The notes beneath the pieces are model-generated. The model was not told the DNA's origin, searched no databases, and worked only from the letters and a program-made list of their open reading frames with translations. This document shows, one piece after another, positions 49,993-59,012 of a stretch of DNA of 64,000 bases. How positions within the stretch are numbered: the first letter of the stretch is position 1; each line of letters opens with the position of its first letter. This DNA is from Bacillota bacterium (GTDB lineage Bacteria > Bacillota > UBA4882 > UBA10575): positions 25,828 through 89,827 of the forward strand of contig JAKOVI010000064.1 in the NCBI GenBank assembly GCA_029782135.1. The letters run 5' to 3'. The position numbers were made by a program, and so were the translations under genes.

Positions 49993-51039
49993 ATGAAACG
50001 AATTATCCTTTCTTTACTCGCCATAGTTTTGATCATGACATCCGGGTGCGTAAAGAGGAGTACCAGGTACCAGGCGGAATTTTTATCGCTGTTTGATACC
50101 GTAACCACGGTTATCGGCTATGCGGAAAGCAAAGAAGAATTTACCGCGCTCGCCGAACGGATCAAGGACAAACTGACAAAATATCACCGCCTGTTCGATA
50201 TCTACCATCACTATGAAGGCATCAACAACATGAAAACAATCAACGACAACGCCGGGCTTGCCCCGGTGAAGGTTGATGATGCCCTGCTCAAACTGCTCCT
50301 TTTTGCAAAAGAGCAATATTACGCAACCGACGGTACAATGAATATCGCGCTCGGCCCTGTCCTCCGGATCTGGCATGATTACAGGGAAAAAGGAATATCC
50401 GATCCGCTTAACGCCGAAGTCCCTCCACGGGAACTGCTGGAGGAGGCGGCCAAGCATACGGCAATCGAAGGCCTGATAATCGACGAAGATGCATCGACGG
50501 CTTACCTTGCCGACCCGCGGATGCGCCTTGACGTCGGGGCGATCGCAAAAGGTTATGCTGTTGAACAGATTGCCAGGGAGCTTGAAGCGGAAGGTGTCTC
50601 TTCCCTTCTGCTCAGCGTAGGCGGGAATGTCCGTGCAATCGGCGGCAAACCGGGTAAAAACGGGGTGGAGCCCTGGCTGATCGGGGTCAAAAACCCGGAT
50701 AAGGAAAGTCCGGATCCGGAGCTGTGCAATCTCCTGATCACAGGCTATTCTGTCGTCTCCAGCGGCTCCTATGAACGGTATTATACCGTCGACGGAACGC
50801 GGTACCACCATATCATCGATCCGAATACTTTGATGCCGGCTTCATATTTTACGGGCATAACGATCATCTGCCGCGACTCCGGGCTCGCCGATGCGCTCTC
50901 GACAGCCCTTTTCAACATGCCCCTGGAAGCGGGCCAAGCATTGATCGCGGGTCTTGACGGCGTCGAAGCCTTGTGGGTGACGAACACCGGCGAGATCATT
51001 ACTTCCGGGGGTTTCGCACGCTTCCTGAAAACTGATTAA
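49993..51039 (+). CDS. apbE: FAD:protein FMN transferase (ApbE / FmnB)
   Basis: A lipoprotein signal peptide with MTSGC anchors the protein outside the membrane. The ApbE fold is shown by FDTVTTVIGYAES, RLDVGAIAKGYAVE, LLSVGGNVRAIGGKPG and HHIIDPNTLMPA. It would attach FMN to PplA, encoded just upstream. The ATG at 49993 follows AAAAGG; the frame extends 63 codons further upstream without any lipoprotein signal, so that part is not used. Confidence 0.92.
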   Translation: MKRIILSLLAIVLIMTSGCVKRSTRYQAEFLSLFDTVTTVIGYAESKEEFTALAERIKDKLTKYHRLFDIYHHYEGINNMKTINDNAGLAPVKVDDALLKLLLFAKEQYYATDGTMNIALGPVLRIWHDYREKGISDPLNAEVPPRELLEEAAKHTAIEGLIIDEDASTAYLADPRMRLDVGAIAKGYAVEQIARELEAEGVSSLLLSVGGNVRAIGGKPGKNGVEPWLIGVKNPDKESPDPELCNLLITGYSVVSSGSYERYYTVDGTRYHHIIDPNTLMPASYFTGITIICRDSGLADALSTALFNMPLEAGQALIAGLDGVEALWVTNTGEIITSGGFARFLKTD

Positions 51040-51161
51040 AGATTCCTTCTTCCCTCACCGCACTCTGATTAAAGGCCCAGCTTGGTTGCCCCATGCCTGC
51101 CAATATACTATAATTAGGAAAGAAAGGCAAAAGACCTATACTCGTTGCGGAGGGAAACAGA

Positions 51162-51635
51162 ATGAAAAAAGCCGAGACCAACCAATCAACTTCCACGTTA
51201 TCCTCCCCGGTCAACCAAGTATCCTTCCGGGTCCGGTATGCGGAAACCGATGCCATGGGGATTGTCCATCACTCGCGTTACCTGCCCTGGATGGAACTTG
51301 GCCGGACAGAACTGCTAAGGCAGATCGGTTTTTCTTACCGGCAGATGGAAGCCGGCGGCTTCTTCTTTCCTTTAATCGAAGCGTCTTGCCGCTATCATGC
51401 TCCTGCCCATTACGATGACCTTGTCACCGTCGAAACGGCAATCGACCAACTACGCCCCCCGTACATCGATTTTCGCTACCGGATTTACCGCGAACCCGAT
51501 CATCTCCTGCTGGTCACCGGTGCGACCAAACATGTCTGTATCAACCAAGATGGAGCTTTGCGGCGCGAACCACTTCGAAAAATACAACTCGCTTTGGAAG
51601 CGTCAAGCAAAGACAACGGGGACTTCCCCAGCTAA
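51162..51635 (+). CDS. YbgC-type hotdog acyl-CoA thioesterase
   Basis: A 4HBT hotdog domain follows an 18-residue Ser/Thr-rich leader: FRVRYAETDAMGIVHHSRYL contains the catalytic Asp and His region. RPPYIDFRYRIY and KHVCINQDG follow. Such enzymes hydrolyse acyl-CoA or acyl-ACP. GGAGG lies 8 nt upstream. It lies 120 nt after apbE and may be independently transcribed. Confidence 0.87.
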   Translation: MKKAETNQSTSTLSSPVNQVSFRVRYAETDAMGIVHHSRYLPWMELGRTELLRQIGFSYRQMEAGGFFFPLIEASCRYHAPAHYDDLVTVETAIDQLRPPYIDFRYRIYREPDHLLLVTGATKHVCINQDGALRREPLRKIQLALEASSKDNGDFPS

Positions 51636-51688
51636 ACATCTTTAGTTACTCCGTTAGTGCTAAGGGTTTATTCAATCGGGTGGTAAAG

Positions 51689-51727
51689 TAAAAAAGCCGG
51701 CTAACTGTTGTTAGCCGGCTTGGTTTT
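51689..51727 (-). terminator. Bidirectional intrinsic terminator
   Basis: AGCCGGCTAAC and GTTAGCCGGCT (51695-51720) pair perfectly. TTTTTTA follows on the minus strand and TTGGTTTTTT on the plus strand, so it serves both the thioesterase and the signal peptidase gene. Confidence 0.9.
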
Positions 51728-52300
51728 TTAATACCCGAAACCGATATTGTTAAATTCAAACTCTCCCTTTATTTCGGGTGTCTTAATAATCCGCATATCT
51801 TTAGGCGGCCAGTAGACCACCACCGCGCGCCCGATAACATCTTTCAGGGGAACAAACCCTACATTGCGTTCGTCCCGGCTATCCATGCTGCGATTGCGGT
51901 TATCCCCCATGACAAAGACAGTATCTTCCGGGATCACCGTCCACTCATAATCCGAATCCATCTCCTCAAGAATATATGGTTCATTAACGGTTAATCCGTT
52001 AATCTGTAATTTCCCGTTATGAATGCGAACGTTCTGTCCGGCGGTGGCAATGACCCGTTTCACAAATTTTTTGCTGGGGTCTTTGGGCCGGATGACTACG
52101 ATCTCTCCTTGGGCCGGCGGCCGGAAACGGTAAGTAAGCTTGTCGACAATCAGTCGCTGCCCATCGTAAAGGTTGGGCTCCATCGATCTTCCTTCTACTT
52201 TATAAGTTTGAAATAAGAACACCATAATAAACAGTGCGGTCACGACCGAACCGGCAATCGCTTCGACCCATTCCCTCAACTCCGACTTCGTAAATTCCAC
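51728..52300 (-). CDS. lepB: Signal peptidase I
   Basis: A single N-terminal membrane anchor (SVVTALFIMVFLFQTYKV) precedes the catalytic Ser in GRSMEPNLYDG. The catalytic Lys lies in KKFVKRVIATAG, and box D is FVMGDNRNRSMDSRD. It cleaves signal peptides of secreted proteins outside the membrane. GTG at 52300 follows GGGAGG by 9 nt; the frame extends 7 codons further. Confidence 0.94.
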   Translation of the reverse strand: MEFTKSELREWVEAIAGSVVTALFIMVFLFQTYKVEGRSMEPNLYDGQRLIVDKLTYRFRPPAQGEIVVIRPKDPSKKFVKRVIATAGQNVRIHNGKLQINGLTVNEPYILEEMDSDYEWTVIPEDTVFVMGDNRNRSMDSRDERNVGFVPLKDVIGRAVVVYWPPKDMRIIKTPEIKGEFEFNNIGFGY

Positions 52301-52818
52301 GCAGCCGACCTCCCTCAACAAATCGAATGAACAGAATATGATGCTGATTATATAACGTTAAATACTAATAAGAGTTCCCTTTCTGCCTGATGATCCAACC
52401 GGAAATTCTTCACTGCCAGTTGAAAAAAATCGCCTCTCACCGCTAATCACTCACTATTTGCCACCATTGGATCTTCGCCTTGGCAAACATTCACCCAGCC
52501 GGGGCTGATTGGTGTTTTCCGGAGACTTGAATTTCCTGGCAATGTATTCTTAGCGAGGCGAAGGTTGAAAGCGGGCCGCGCGACAGGAAATCGCGCGCCG
52601 CTTTTGGTTCAGGAGGAACCATAAAGCGGTTGCCCGCTTTCAACCAGAGTCGAGCTTTAGAATACACCAAGAAATTCACCGGAACAAGGAAACACCAATC
52701 AGCCCCGGCGGAGTTTCCAGGTTCGCTTGACTTTTGATCCTTCCTAGCCAATTACAATATCCGGCTCAATTGCCCAGCTAGCCGAAGTAGCATCCTTATC
52801 GCTATTTTTTTGTCAGTA
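52301..52818. other. 518-base intergenic region between valS and lepB
   Basis: Apart from the 212-nt forked inverted repeat at 52498-52709 no gene is seen. A minus-strand frame of 86 codons spanning the repeat has only a TTG start with no ribosome binding site and is not credible. The remaining 300 bases hold no clear promoter or terminator that I can assign with confidence. Confidence 0.5.
52498..52709. repeat. Large forked inverted repeat, 212 nt, unknown function
   Basis: GCCGGGGCTGATTGGTGTTT at 52498-52517 is exactly mirrored at 52690-52709. Further inward TGAATTTC[CT]TGG (52528-52539 / 52667-52678), TGTATTCT (52543-52550 / 52659-52666) and GGTTGAAAGCGGG (52563-52575 / 52633-52645) also pair. 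Together these form long imperfect arms of about 78 nt. At the apex two hairpins occur: CGCGCGA-CAGGAAA-TCGCGCG (52577-52597) and CCGCTTT-TGGTTC...GAACCA-AAAGCGG (52598-52629). It would fold into a Y-shaped RNA or DNA cruciform. Confidence 0.8.
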
Positions 52819-55464
52819 CTACGAAAGTTCCGCCAGCCGGCGCTGGACCTTTTCGTAGTCAACCTCCAAATCGGCCAGTTTCTTCCGCTCTTTTTCCACC
52901 ACCGCCGGCGGCGCCTTCGCAACAAACTGCTGATTGGCCAGTTTGGCCGTTAACCGTTTGCGCTCCTCTTCGAGGTTGGCGAGTTCCTTCTCGAGCCGCT
53001 TCCGCTCCAACTCCATGTCGACCATTCCGGCCAAGGGGAGGTAGACCTCGACCCCGGCCACCACAGCCGTCATTGCTTTCTCCGGCTTTTCGGCACTGGC
53101 CGCTCTAATCTCCATTTTACTAAGCCCGCTTAAAGTCTCCAGGTATAAACGGTTTTCTTCGAGAATCCGTTGCTGGTCCGCCGCTGCCAAAAAGATCGCT
53201 TCGACTTTGCGCCCCGGATCAACCCCGGCTTCGGCTCTGATATTCCGGATCGCCCGGGTCAGGTTCATAATCAGGCCCATCTCCGCCTCCGCCTGTGGAT
53301 CAATCAGTTGATCGTCCACGGTTGGCCAGGGCGTAAGCATAACCGTCTCTCCTCGGTGGGGCAAGGTTTGCCAGATCTCTTCCGTAATGAACGGCATATA
53401 GGGATGGAGAAGCTCCATAATCTGGCGGAGGACCTTCACGAGGACCACTTGGGCCGTCTGCCGTTGTTCGCCTTCGCTCTTCAGCATCGGCTTCGTCATC
53501 TCAATATACCAGTCACAGTACTCACTCCAGATAAAATCATACAGTAAGTTGGCCACGCCACCAAGCTCATAACGTTCAAGCATGGAAGTGGCTTCCTTCG
53601 TCACCCGTTGTAGCCGGGAGAGGATATAGCGGTCGGCAAGCGTCAAGGAGTCTGTTTTGACCGACGCCTCTTGTTCTAGATTATAATCATCCAGGTTCAT
53701 CAAGACAAAACGGGCGGCGTTCCAGATTTTATTGGAGAAATTCCGGATCCCGTCGATCTTCTCGCTCTGGAGGCGCTGGTCCTGGCCGAGCGCGGTTCCC
53801 GTCGCCAGGGTAAAGCGTAAAGTATCCGCCCCGTATTTCGCAATGACATCAAGCGGGTCGATATTGGTCTCCGGCCGGGACTTGCTCATCTTCTTCCCGT
53901 CCCGGTCCAGCACCAGGCCGTGGATCAAGACGTCGTGGAAGGGCTTTTCGCCCATAAATTCCAGGCCCATAAAGATCATCCGCGCCACCCAGAAAAAGAT
54001 GATATCCCGCGCTGTCACCAGCACCGCGGTAGGATAAAAATGTTTCAATTCTTCCGTCGCGTCCGGCCAGCCCATCGTGGAAAACGGCCATAAAGCCGAG
54101 GAAAACCAGGTGTCAAGAACATCCGGATCTTGTTCGATCCGCGCACTGTTACACTTCGGACAGACCGCCGGATCCGCGGAGGCGGCGAACTCCGCCTGAC
54201 AATCCTGGCAGTACCAGACGGGAATCCGGTGCCCCCACCACAATTGACGGGAGATGCACCAATCACGGATGTTCTCCATCCAGTTCAGATAGACCTTGGT
54301 AAAGCGTTCCGGGATAAAGCGGATCTTGCCCTCTTCGACCGCTTTAATCGCCGGTTTCGCCAGTGGTTTCATCTTAACGAACCATTGCTTGGAGATTAAA
54401 GGTTCAATCACCGTATCACAGCGGTAACAGGTTCCGACCGCATGGCGATGTGTTTCCTCGCCCACCAAAAAACCTCCGGCCTGCAGGTCGGACAGGACTT
54501 GCTTCCGGCATTCATAGCGGTCAAGTCCGGCATATTTCCCGGCCTCAGCAGTCATTTTGGCGTCAAATCCAATCACGGTAACCTGGGGAAGGTTATGCCG
54601 GAGACCAACTTCAAAGTCGTTAATGTCATGGGCCGGCGTCACTTTCACCGCCCCGGTACCAAACTCGCGGTCCACCATCTCATCGGCAATGATTGGAATT
54701 TCCCGGTTCATTAATGGTAAGAGTACCTTTTTCCCCACCAACGCACGGTAACGCTCATCTTCGGGATGAACGGCGACCGCGGTATCGCCCAACATTGTTT
54801 CCGGACGGGTCGTCGCTACCTGGATATAACCGCTCCCGTCGGCCAAGGGATACCGGATCTGCCAGAGACGGCCTTCCCGCTCCTCGTGTTCCACCTCAAT
54901 ATCCGAGATCGTGGTGGCACATTTCGGGCACCAGTTGATCAAATAGCTCCCCCGGTAGATCAGGCCCTTTTCGTAAAGGCGGATAAAGACTTCCCGGACC
55001 GCCCGGGAGCACCCTTCGTCCATCGTAAAGCGCTCCCGTTCCCAGTCACAAGAAGAACCAAGCTCCTTTAACTGCCGGATAATCGCCCCGCCGTACTCGT
55101 TTTTCCACGCCCACACCCGGTCCAAAAAGCGTTCGCGCCCCAGATCATGCCTGGTTTTCTCTTCCTTCGCCAGTTCCTCTTCGACTTTAACCTGGGTGGC
55201 GATCCCGGCATGGTCCGTTCCGGGAATCCACAGCGTGTTATCACCCTTCATCCGGTGGTAACGGATCAGGATATCCTGCAGGGTATTGTTTAAAGCGTGC
55301 CCGAGATGAAGCCGCCCGGTAACATTGGGCGGGGGAATCACCACGGCATACGGCTGCTTTCCCCGCTCGACTTCCGCATGGAAATAGTTATTGTCCAGCC
55401 AATACTGGTACCATTTCCCCTCCACGGCTTTTGGATCATACGCTTTCGCTAACTGTCGGTTCAT
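52819..55464 (-). CDS. valS: Valyl-tRNA synthetase
   Basis: The 881-residue class I enzyme has the HIGH-type motif in [10 protein letters not shown] and KMSKS in [13 protein letters not shown]. The editing domain lies between these, with [13 protein letters not shown], and a C-terminal coiled coil rich in Lys and Glu is present. AGGAGG precedes the ATG at 55464. A T-box leader upstream responds to uncharged tRNA-Val. Confidence 0.98.
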   Translation of the reverse strand: MNRQLAKAYDPKAVEGKWYQYWLDNNYFHAEVERGKQPYAVVIPPPNVTGRLHLGHALNNTLQDILIRYHRMKGDNTLWIPGTDHAGIATQVKVEEELAKEEKTRHDLGRERFLDRVWAWKNEYGGAIIRQLKELGSSCDWERERFTMDEGCSRAVREVFIRLYEKGLIYRGSYLINWCPKCATTISDIEVEHEEREGRLWQIRYPLADGSGYIQVATTRPETMLGDTAVAVHPEDERYRALVGKKVLLPLMNREIPIIADEMVDREFGTGAVKVTPAHDINDFEVGLRHNLPQVTVIGFDAKMTAEAGKYAGLDRYECRKQVLSDLQAGGFLVGEETHRHAVGTCYRCDTVIEPLISKQWFVKMKPLAKPAIKAVEEGKIRFIPERFTKVYLNWMENIRDWCISRQLWWGHRIPVWYCQDCQAEFAASADPAVCPKCNSARIEQDPDVLDTWFSSALWPFSTMGWPDATEELKHFYPTAVLVTARDIIFFWVARMIFMGLEFMGEKPFHDVLIHGLVLDRDGKKMSKSRPETNIDPLDVIAKYGADTLRFTLATGTALGQDQRLQSEKIDGIRNFSNKIWNAARFVLMNLDDYNLEQEASVKTDSLTLADRYILSRLQRVTKEATSMLERYELGGVANLLYDFIWSEYCDWYIEMTKPMLKSEGEQRQTAQVVLVKVLRQIMELLHPYMPFITEEIWQTLPHRGETVMLTPWPTVDDQLIDPQAEAEMGLIMNLTRAIRNIRAEAGVDPGRKVEAIFLAAADQQRILEENRLYLETLSGLSKMEIRAASAEKPEKAMTAVVAGVEVYLPLAGMVDMELERKRLEKELANLEEERKRLTAKLANQQFVAKAPPAVVEKERKKLADLEVDYEKVQRRLAELS

Positions 55465-55506
55465 TGCTACTCCTCCCCTTTTCCGCCAAACCCTTTTTAA
55501 ACCAAT

Positions 55507-55811
55507 TAAAAAAACCTTTCATCCTTAAGGACGAAAGGTTGCTTTCGCGGTACCACCTTAATTTCCCGGCCAAGAGCGGCCAAGACTCTCAAAGCGTTAA
55601 CGGGCTGACCCGCTTTCCCCTACTCGTCACCGCACGGTAACTTTCAAGAAAAGTGCTCCCGGACGACTTCGCCCTTGGTAATCCGCGGGGTCTTCCAGCC
55701 AATGAACCCCTTCTCTGGCCGGTACTGCCGGGCTACTCCTTCCGTTCATCGCAACTAATATGGACTCTGGGCGCGCGCACTCACACACAGTTACGCCCGT
55801 CCTTTCCCTCT
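55507..55811 (-). ncRNA. T-box leader of valS
   Basis: On the minus strand the conserved T-box AAGGTGGTACCGCG lies at 55546-55559. It is followed by the terminator AACCTTTCGTCC-TTAA-GGATGAAAGGTT with TTTTTTT (55508-55540). Stem I has the AGAGA and GNRA-like blocks (CCAGAGAAGGGG). The specifier is probably GTC (Val) just after GAA at 55668-55670, that is 55665-55667. Uncharged tRNA-Val would favour antitermination and valS expression. Confidence 0.92.
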
Positions 55812-55841
55812 ATCATACCCTTTGCTTTTAATTGTTGTCAA
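55812..55841 (-). promoter_or_regulatory. Sigma-A promoter of the T-box leader and valS
   Basis: TTGACA (55836-55841), an 18-base spacer and TATGAT (55812-55817) on the minus strand immediately precede the leader. Confidence 0.75.
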
Positions 55842-55892
55842 TAGTTTAACCGTTTCTTTAAAGAAGCGCCCGGTCCGGTCGATTCCGTGGCT

Positions 55893-56246
55893 TCATCCCC
55901 AGTAGCCCGTTTCGCCCTCCGTGACCGTCTCTTCCTGGCGGGAGGATTCAACCCCGGGCGCCTCCTCCCCGCCTTCCCCCGCCGGCGGGGTTAAAGCCTT
56001 TTCAAGCTGCTCAAGGCGGTCAAGGATGCGGGTGGTCTCCTCTTCCAGCCGTTTCAAGCGGAATTCCGCATCACTTTTCAACAGTAAGGTCATCCCCCAG
56101 GCGTAAATCAGGAAATAGACGATAAAGTCTTCGGGGTCAAAACCATCATTCAAAAAAGCCCAAACGATCGAGACTGAGGCCAGGATCAGGAGAAACAAAC
56201 CGAAATAATAATTCGTATCCCGGTTAAAGCGAATCTTCAACTTCAT
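55893..56246 (-). CDS. Small membrane protein with coiled-coil tail
   Basis: The 117-residue protein has two hydrophobic segments (about residues 14-30 and 41-56). An acidic coiled coil (FRLKRLEEETTRILDRLEQL) and a Gly/Glu-rich, probably disordered tail ending YWG follow. No family is recognised. GGGGGAT precedes the ATG. It lies 24 nt beyond scpB and is probably the last gene of that run. Confidence 0.6.
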   Translation of the reverse strand: MKLKIRFNRDTNYYFGLFLLILASVSIVWAFLNDGFDPEDFIVYFLIYAWGMTLLLKSDAEFRLKRLEEETTRILDRLEQLEKALTPPAGEGGEEAPGVESSRQEETVTEGETGYWG

Positions 56247-56270
56247 ATCCCCCCATCTCTCTACTCCTGT

Positions 56271-56822
56271 TTAATCGGCAGTTAAGTTGATCGCCAGTTG
56301 TTGATTGTTTGACCAATCGTCGACCAGCGGTAAATCATCCAAGGATTTCAGGCCAAAATACTTTAAAAAGTCGTTCGTCGTTACATAGAGGATTGGGCGG
56401 CCGGGTCCGTCCTTCCGCCCCGCTTCCTGGATCAAACCTCGCTCCAACAACGTCGTGATGGAGCTGTCCACCCTTACCCCGCGCAGCGTTTCAATCTCCG
56501 CTCTGGTAATCGGTTGTTTATATGCGATGATCGCCAGGGTCTCCAGCGCGGCTTGCGAAAGGGTGGGCTGACGGGGTACTTTCTTAAGTTTTTCAACGTA
56601 AGGTGCACAATCCGGGTTCGTAAGGAACTGGTAACCCCCTGCTACTTCGAGAATTTGAATTCCCCGCCGCTTCTCCTGATATTCCTGCTGGAGCTCGCGG
56701 ATCAATTCCCGGACGGTTTCTTCTGCCAACCCTAGGATACCCGCGATCTCCTTGACTTTAAGCGGTTCCGATGACGCAAAAATTAAGGCCTCAATGACGG
56801 CCGTCGCAAAGCTTAAGTGCAT
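56271..56822 (-). CDS. scpB: Segregation and condensation protein ScpB
   Basis: ScpB is the kleisin-associated winged-helix partner of the SMC-ScpA condensin. The sequence has LIFASSEPLKVKEIAGILG, LSQAALETLAIIAYKQPITRAE (split in two at the conserved helix) and GLIQEAGRKDGPGRPILYVTT. It is followed by a short tail. It begins 3 nt after scpA behind GGAGGAGTAA. Confidence 0.96.
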   Translation of the reverse strand: MHLSFATAVIEALIFASSEPLKVKEIAGILGLAEETVRELIRELQQEYQEKRRGIQILEVAGGYQFLTNPDCAPYVEKLKKVPRQPTLSQAALETLAIIAYKQPITRAEIETLRGVRVDSSITTLLERGLIQEAGRKDGPGRPILYVTTNDFLKYFGLKSLDDLPLVDDWSNNQQLAINLTAD

Positions 56823-56825
56823 TCC

Positions 56826-57578
56826 TTACTCCTCCCACCGCTGGATCACAATCTCCCCAAATACCTGATCCTGATACACACCGACCTTCCGCATCCGGAT
56901 CAACTCCAGTAAAGCAAGGAAAGTAGCAACAATCGCTTGCCGCGTGGCCTGCCCGGCCAAGAGAGCGCGGAAACAAATCCGGGGCTCGCTGGCTAAACGG
57001 GTCAGGATTGACTCCATTCTGTCCGGGATCGAATACTCTTCCCGCGGCATCCCTTCAAGCTCCAAACGGGGGACCAGACTCTCCAAGAGGGCGCTGAAGG
57101 CCTGGACCAGATCCCATAAGGTAACTTCACCAACCGGATCGGAGGAGGCGGCGGCGATTTCGCGGTCGGCAAAGAAGCCGCCGGCCCGGGGGAAAAACTT
57201 TAGCGCTTCCGCTTCCTTACTCTGAAGTTCACTGGCGAGCGCTTTTACCTTTTTATACTCCAACAATCTTTCCACCAGTTCCTGGCGGGGATCAAGCTCT
57301 TCTTCCCCCTCCTCGGGCTCGGTATCCTCCAGAACAGGACGGGGAAGCAACATCCGGGCTTTGATCTGCATTAAAGTTGCCGCCATTAACAGGAAATCGG
57401 CTGCTTCTTGCAGGTTGAAGAATTGCATCTTTTCCAGATAAGCCAAGTACTGGTCGGTAATCTCGACAATCGGAATATTGTAAATATCGATTTCCGCCCG
57501 TTCAATCAGGTGTAAAAGCAGATCTAACGGCCCTTCAAAGACCTGTAACCGGATTTGGTAAGTTTTCTGTTCGCCCAT
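56826..57578 (-). CDS. scpA: Segregation and condensation protein ScpA
   Basis: ScpA is the kleisin subunit bridging the SMC heads. The N-terminus has LQVFEGPLDLLLHLIERAE and DQYLAYLEKM. The C-terminal winged helix ends with ATFLALLELIRMRKVGVYQD. It starts 2 nt after the HD gene and is followed by scpB, the standard pairing. Confidence 0.96.
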   Translation of the reverse strand: MGEQKTYQIRLQVFEGPLDLLLHLIERAEIDIYNIPIVEITDQYLAYLEKMQFFNLQEAADFLLMAATLMQIKARMLLPRPVLEDTEPEEGEEELDPRQELVERLLEYKKVKALASELQSKEAEALKFFPRAGGFFADREIAAASSDPVGEVTLWDLVQAFSALLESLVPRLELEGMPREEYSIPDRMESILTRLASEPRICFRALLAGQATRQAIVATFLALLELIRMRKVGVYQDQVFGEIVIQRWEE

Positions 57579-57580
57579 GC

Positions 57581-58087
57581 TTACCCTTTCCTAGCCACGC
57601 TTTGTAACAAGACCAACTCCGGGTCCTGGTTACCGGTCAGCGGGTCATGATGGTGCTTGATCAACGAAACAAGTTCCGGCTCAAGTCCCAAGCTTTCAGC
57701 AAGGTAAGCCCCGCGGGAAGGATGGTGCAGGTCTACATATAAAGCATGGCTTAAGGCAGACTCTCCCCTGGCTGCCCACTTTTCACGCCTGCGGGGAAAG
57801 AATTTCCGGATCACCGCGACCAGCGGACGGAGGAACCAGGCAATTTCCCCTTTCACTTTTCCGCAGTCATGAAGCAAAGCTGCCTGAACCAGCCGCCGTT
57901 GATTTAAACGGTTATCCATAAGCTCTTGGGTAGCCAGGACCCGGGCCGCCGCCACAGCGTGCTTCTGATCGAACAGACTCATCTGATTAAAGAGAAAAAG
58001 ACCAGCTTCATCAAGATATGTTTCCACAAATTCACGATCGGTAGCGTTCAGTTTAATCGGCAACAATGTAAAAATCCGACCGACCAT
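57581..58087 (-). CDS. HD-domain hydrolase-like protein
   Basis: The helical protein carries an HD motif in LLHDCGKVKGE with further His residues in ALSHALYVDLHHPSRG and LIKHHHDPLTG. Such proteins hydrolyse phosphate esters or nucleotides, but the substrate is unknown. The ATG at 58087 follows AGGAAGG by 7 nt; the open frame extends 20 codons upstream. It lies in a run with the M50 protease and scpAB. Confidence 0.8.
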   Translation of the reverse strand: MVGRIFTLLPIKLNATDREFVETYLDEAGLFLFNQMSLFDQKHAVAAARVLATQELMDNRLNQRRLVQAALLHDCGKVKGEIAWFLRPLVAVIRKFFPRRREKWAARGESALSHALYVDLHHPSRGAYLAESLGLEPELVSLIKHHHDPLTGNQDPELVLLQSVARKG

Positions 58088-58150
58088 CTTACATCCTTCC
58101 TCTCCATCCATCCCTGTATTCCGTTTTGCGCAACGCCGGTTGAGCACCGG

Positions 58151-58795
58151 TTAAACACGGGCGATTATGAAAAAAAGATTATTGATTAGGGTGGAAAGAT
58201 AATAATTGAGATAGTTACGGAATAAAAGCAAGAAAGAGAATAAAAGCAAAAAACCGTATTGTTCCAGTTGAATATAGATTTCAGCAGCGCGCCCGCGCAA
58301 GAAATAACTGACGATCCGGGATCCGTCCAGGGGAGGGATCGGAATCAAATTAAAAAATGCCAAGCTTAAATTGATGGAGAAACCGATATATAAGAAGTTG
58401 AAGAGCAATTGAAAAAACTTCGGGTTGAAGGCGACTTGTCCCCAGAAGAAATTGAGCGGCCGGAAAAGTAATGCAAAAAAGAGGGCTAACATTAAATTGG
58501 AGAGCGGCCCGGCACACGCCACCAGCATACTGCCTCGGAGGGGGTTTTTATAATAAGTGGGGTTAATCTGCACTGGTTTCGCCCACCCAAAACCGACTCC
58601 TCTGATGATCGTCAAGATTAACATCAAAGTCCCCAGCGGATCAAGGTGGGCTAAGGGATTAAGGGTTAAGCGCCCTTGCCAGCGCGGGGTCGGGTCGCCC
58701 AGTTTCACCGACGTGTACCCGTGCGCAAACTCGTGCACCACCAGAGAAAAGAGGATCAGCGGCCCGGCTAAGATTAGCTTGTAGAGTTCGGGCAT
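58151..58795 (-). CDS. Site-2 protease family (M50) membrane metalloprotease
   Basis: The zinc motif HExxH is in VVHEFAHGYTSVKLGDP and the third ligand Asp in NLIPIPPLDGSR. Six membrane segments are visible. It is the short, PDZ-less S2P type found next to scpA/scpB in many Bacillota. The start is uncertain: ATG at 58795 follows GGGGGT at about 8 nt, and ATGs at 58810 and 58831 are possible. The substrate is not known. Confidence 0.9.
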   Translation of the reverse strand: MPELYKLILAGPLILFSLVVHEFAHGYTSVKLGDPTPRWQGRLTLNPLAHLDPLGTLMLILTIIRGVGFGWAKPVQINPTYYKNPLRGSMLVACAGPLSNLMLALFFALLFRPLNFFWGQVAFNPKFFQLLFNFLYIGFSINLSLAFFNLIPIPPLDGSRIVSYFLRGRAAEIYIQLEQYGFLLLFSFLLLFRNYLNYYLSTLINNLFFIIARV

Positions 58796-58964
58796 GAACA
58801 AAACCCCCATCGTTTCATACATAAACACCAAATATTATATCATAAGTTTCCTGCTTGTACCAGTTCAACTCCGCATCCGTTTTGCGTTGTTCCAGGAGAA
58901 CAAGGGCTGAGCTTTGGGAAGTCCCCGTCTTAACACGCCTGGCAACGCAGACGCCTGTTCGCGC

Positions 58965-58993
58965 AAAAACAGACGGGAAAACTTCCCGTCTGT
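58965..58993 (-). terminator. Intrinsic terminator after lysA
   Basis: ACAGACGGGAA and TTCCCGTCTGT (58969-58993) form a perfect stem. TTTTTGCG follows on the minus strand, 20 nt past the lysA stop. Confidence 0.93.
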
Positions 58994-59012
58994 CCTCTGG
59001 CCGGAAACTGCT

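Noticed and set aside
52498..52709. Integron attC site or CRISPR-like repeat
   Set aside because: There are no integrase, cassette array or regularly spaced repeats; arm length and two apical hairpins do not fit attC.
52491..52751. An 86-codon minus-strand frame across the forked repeat
   Set aside because: It starts at a TTG without a ribosome binding site and its sequence is dictated by the inverted repeat.
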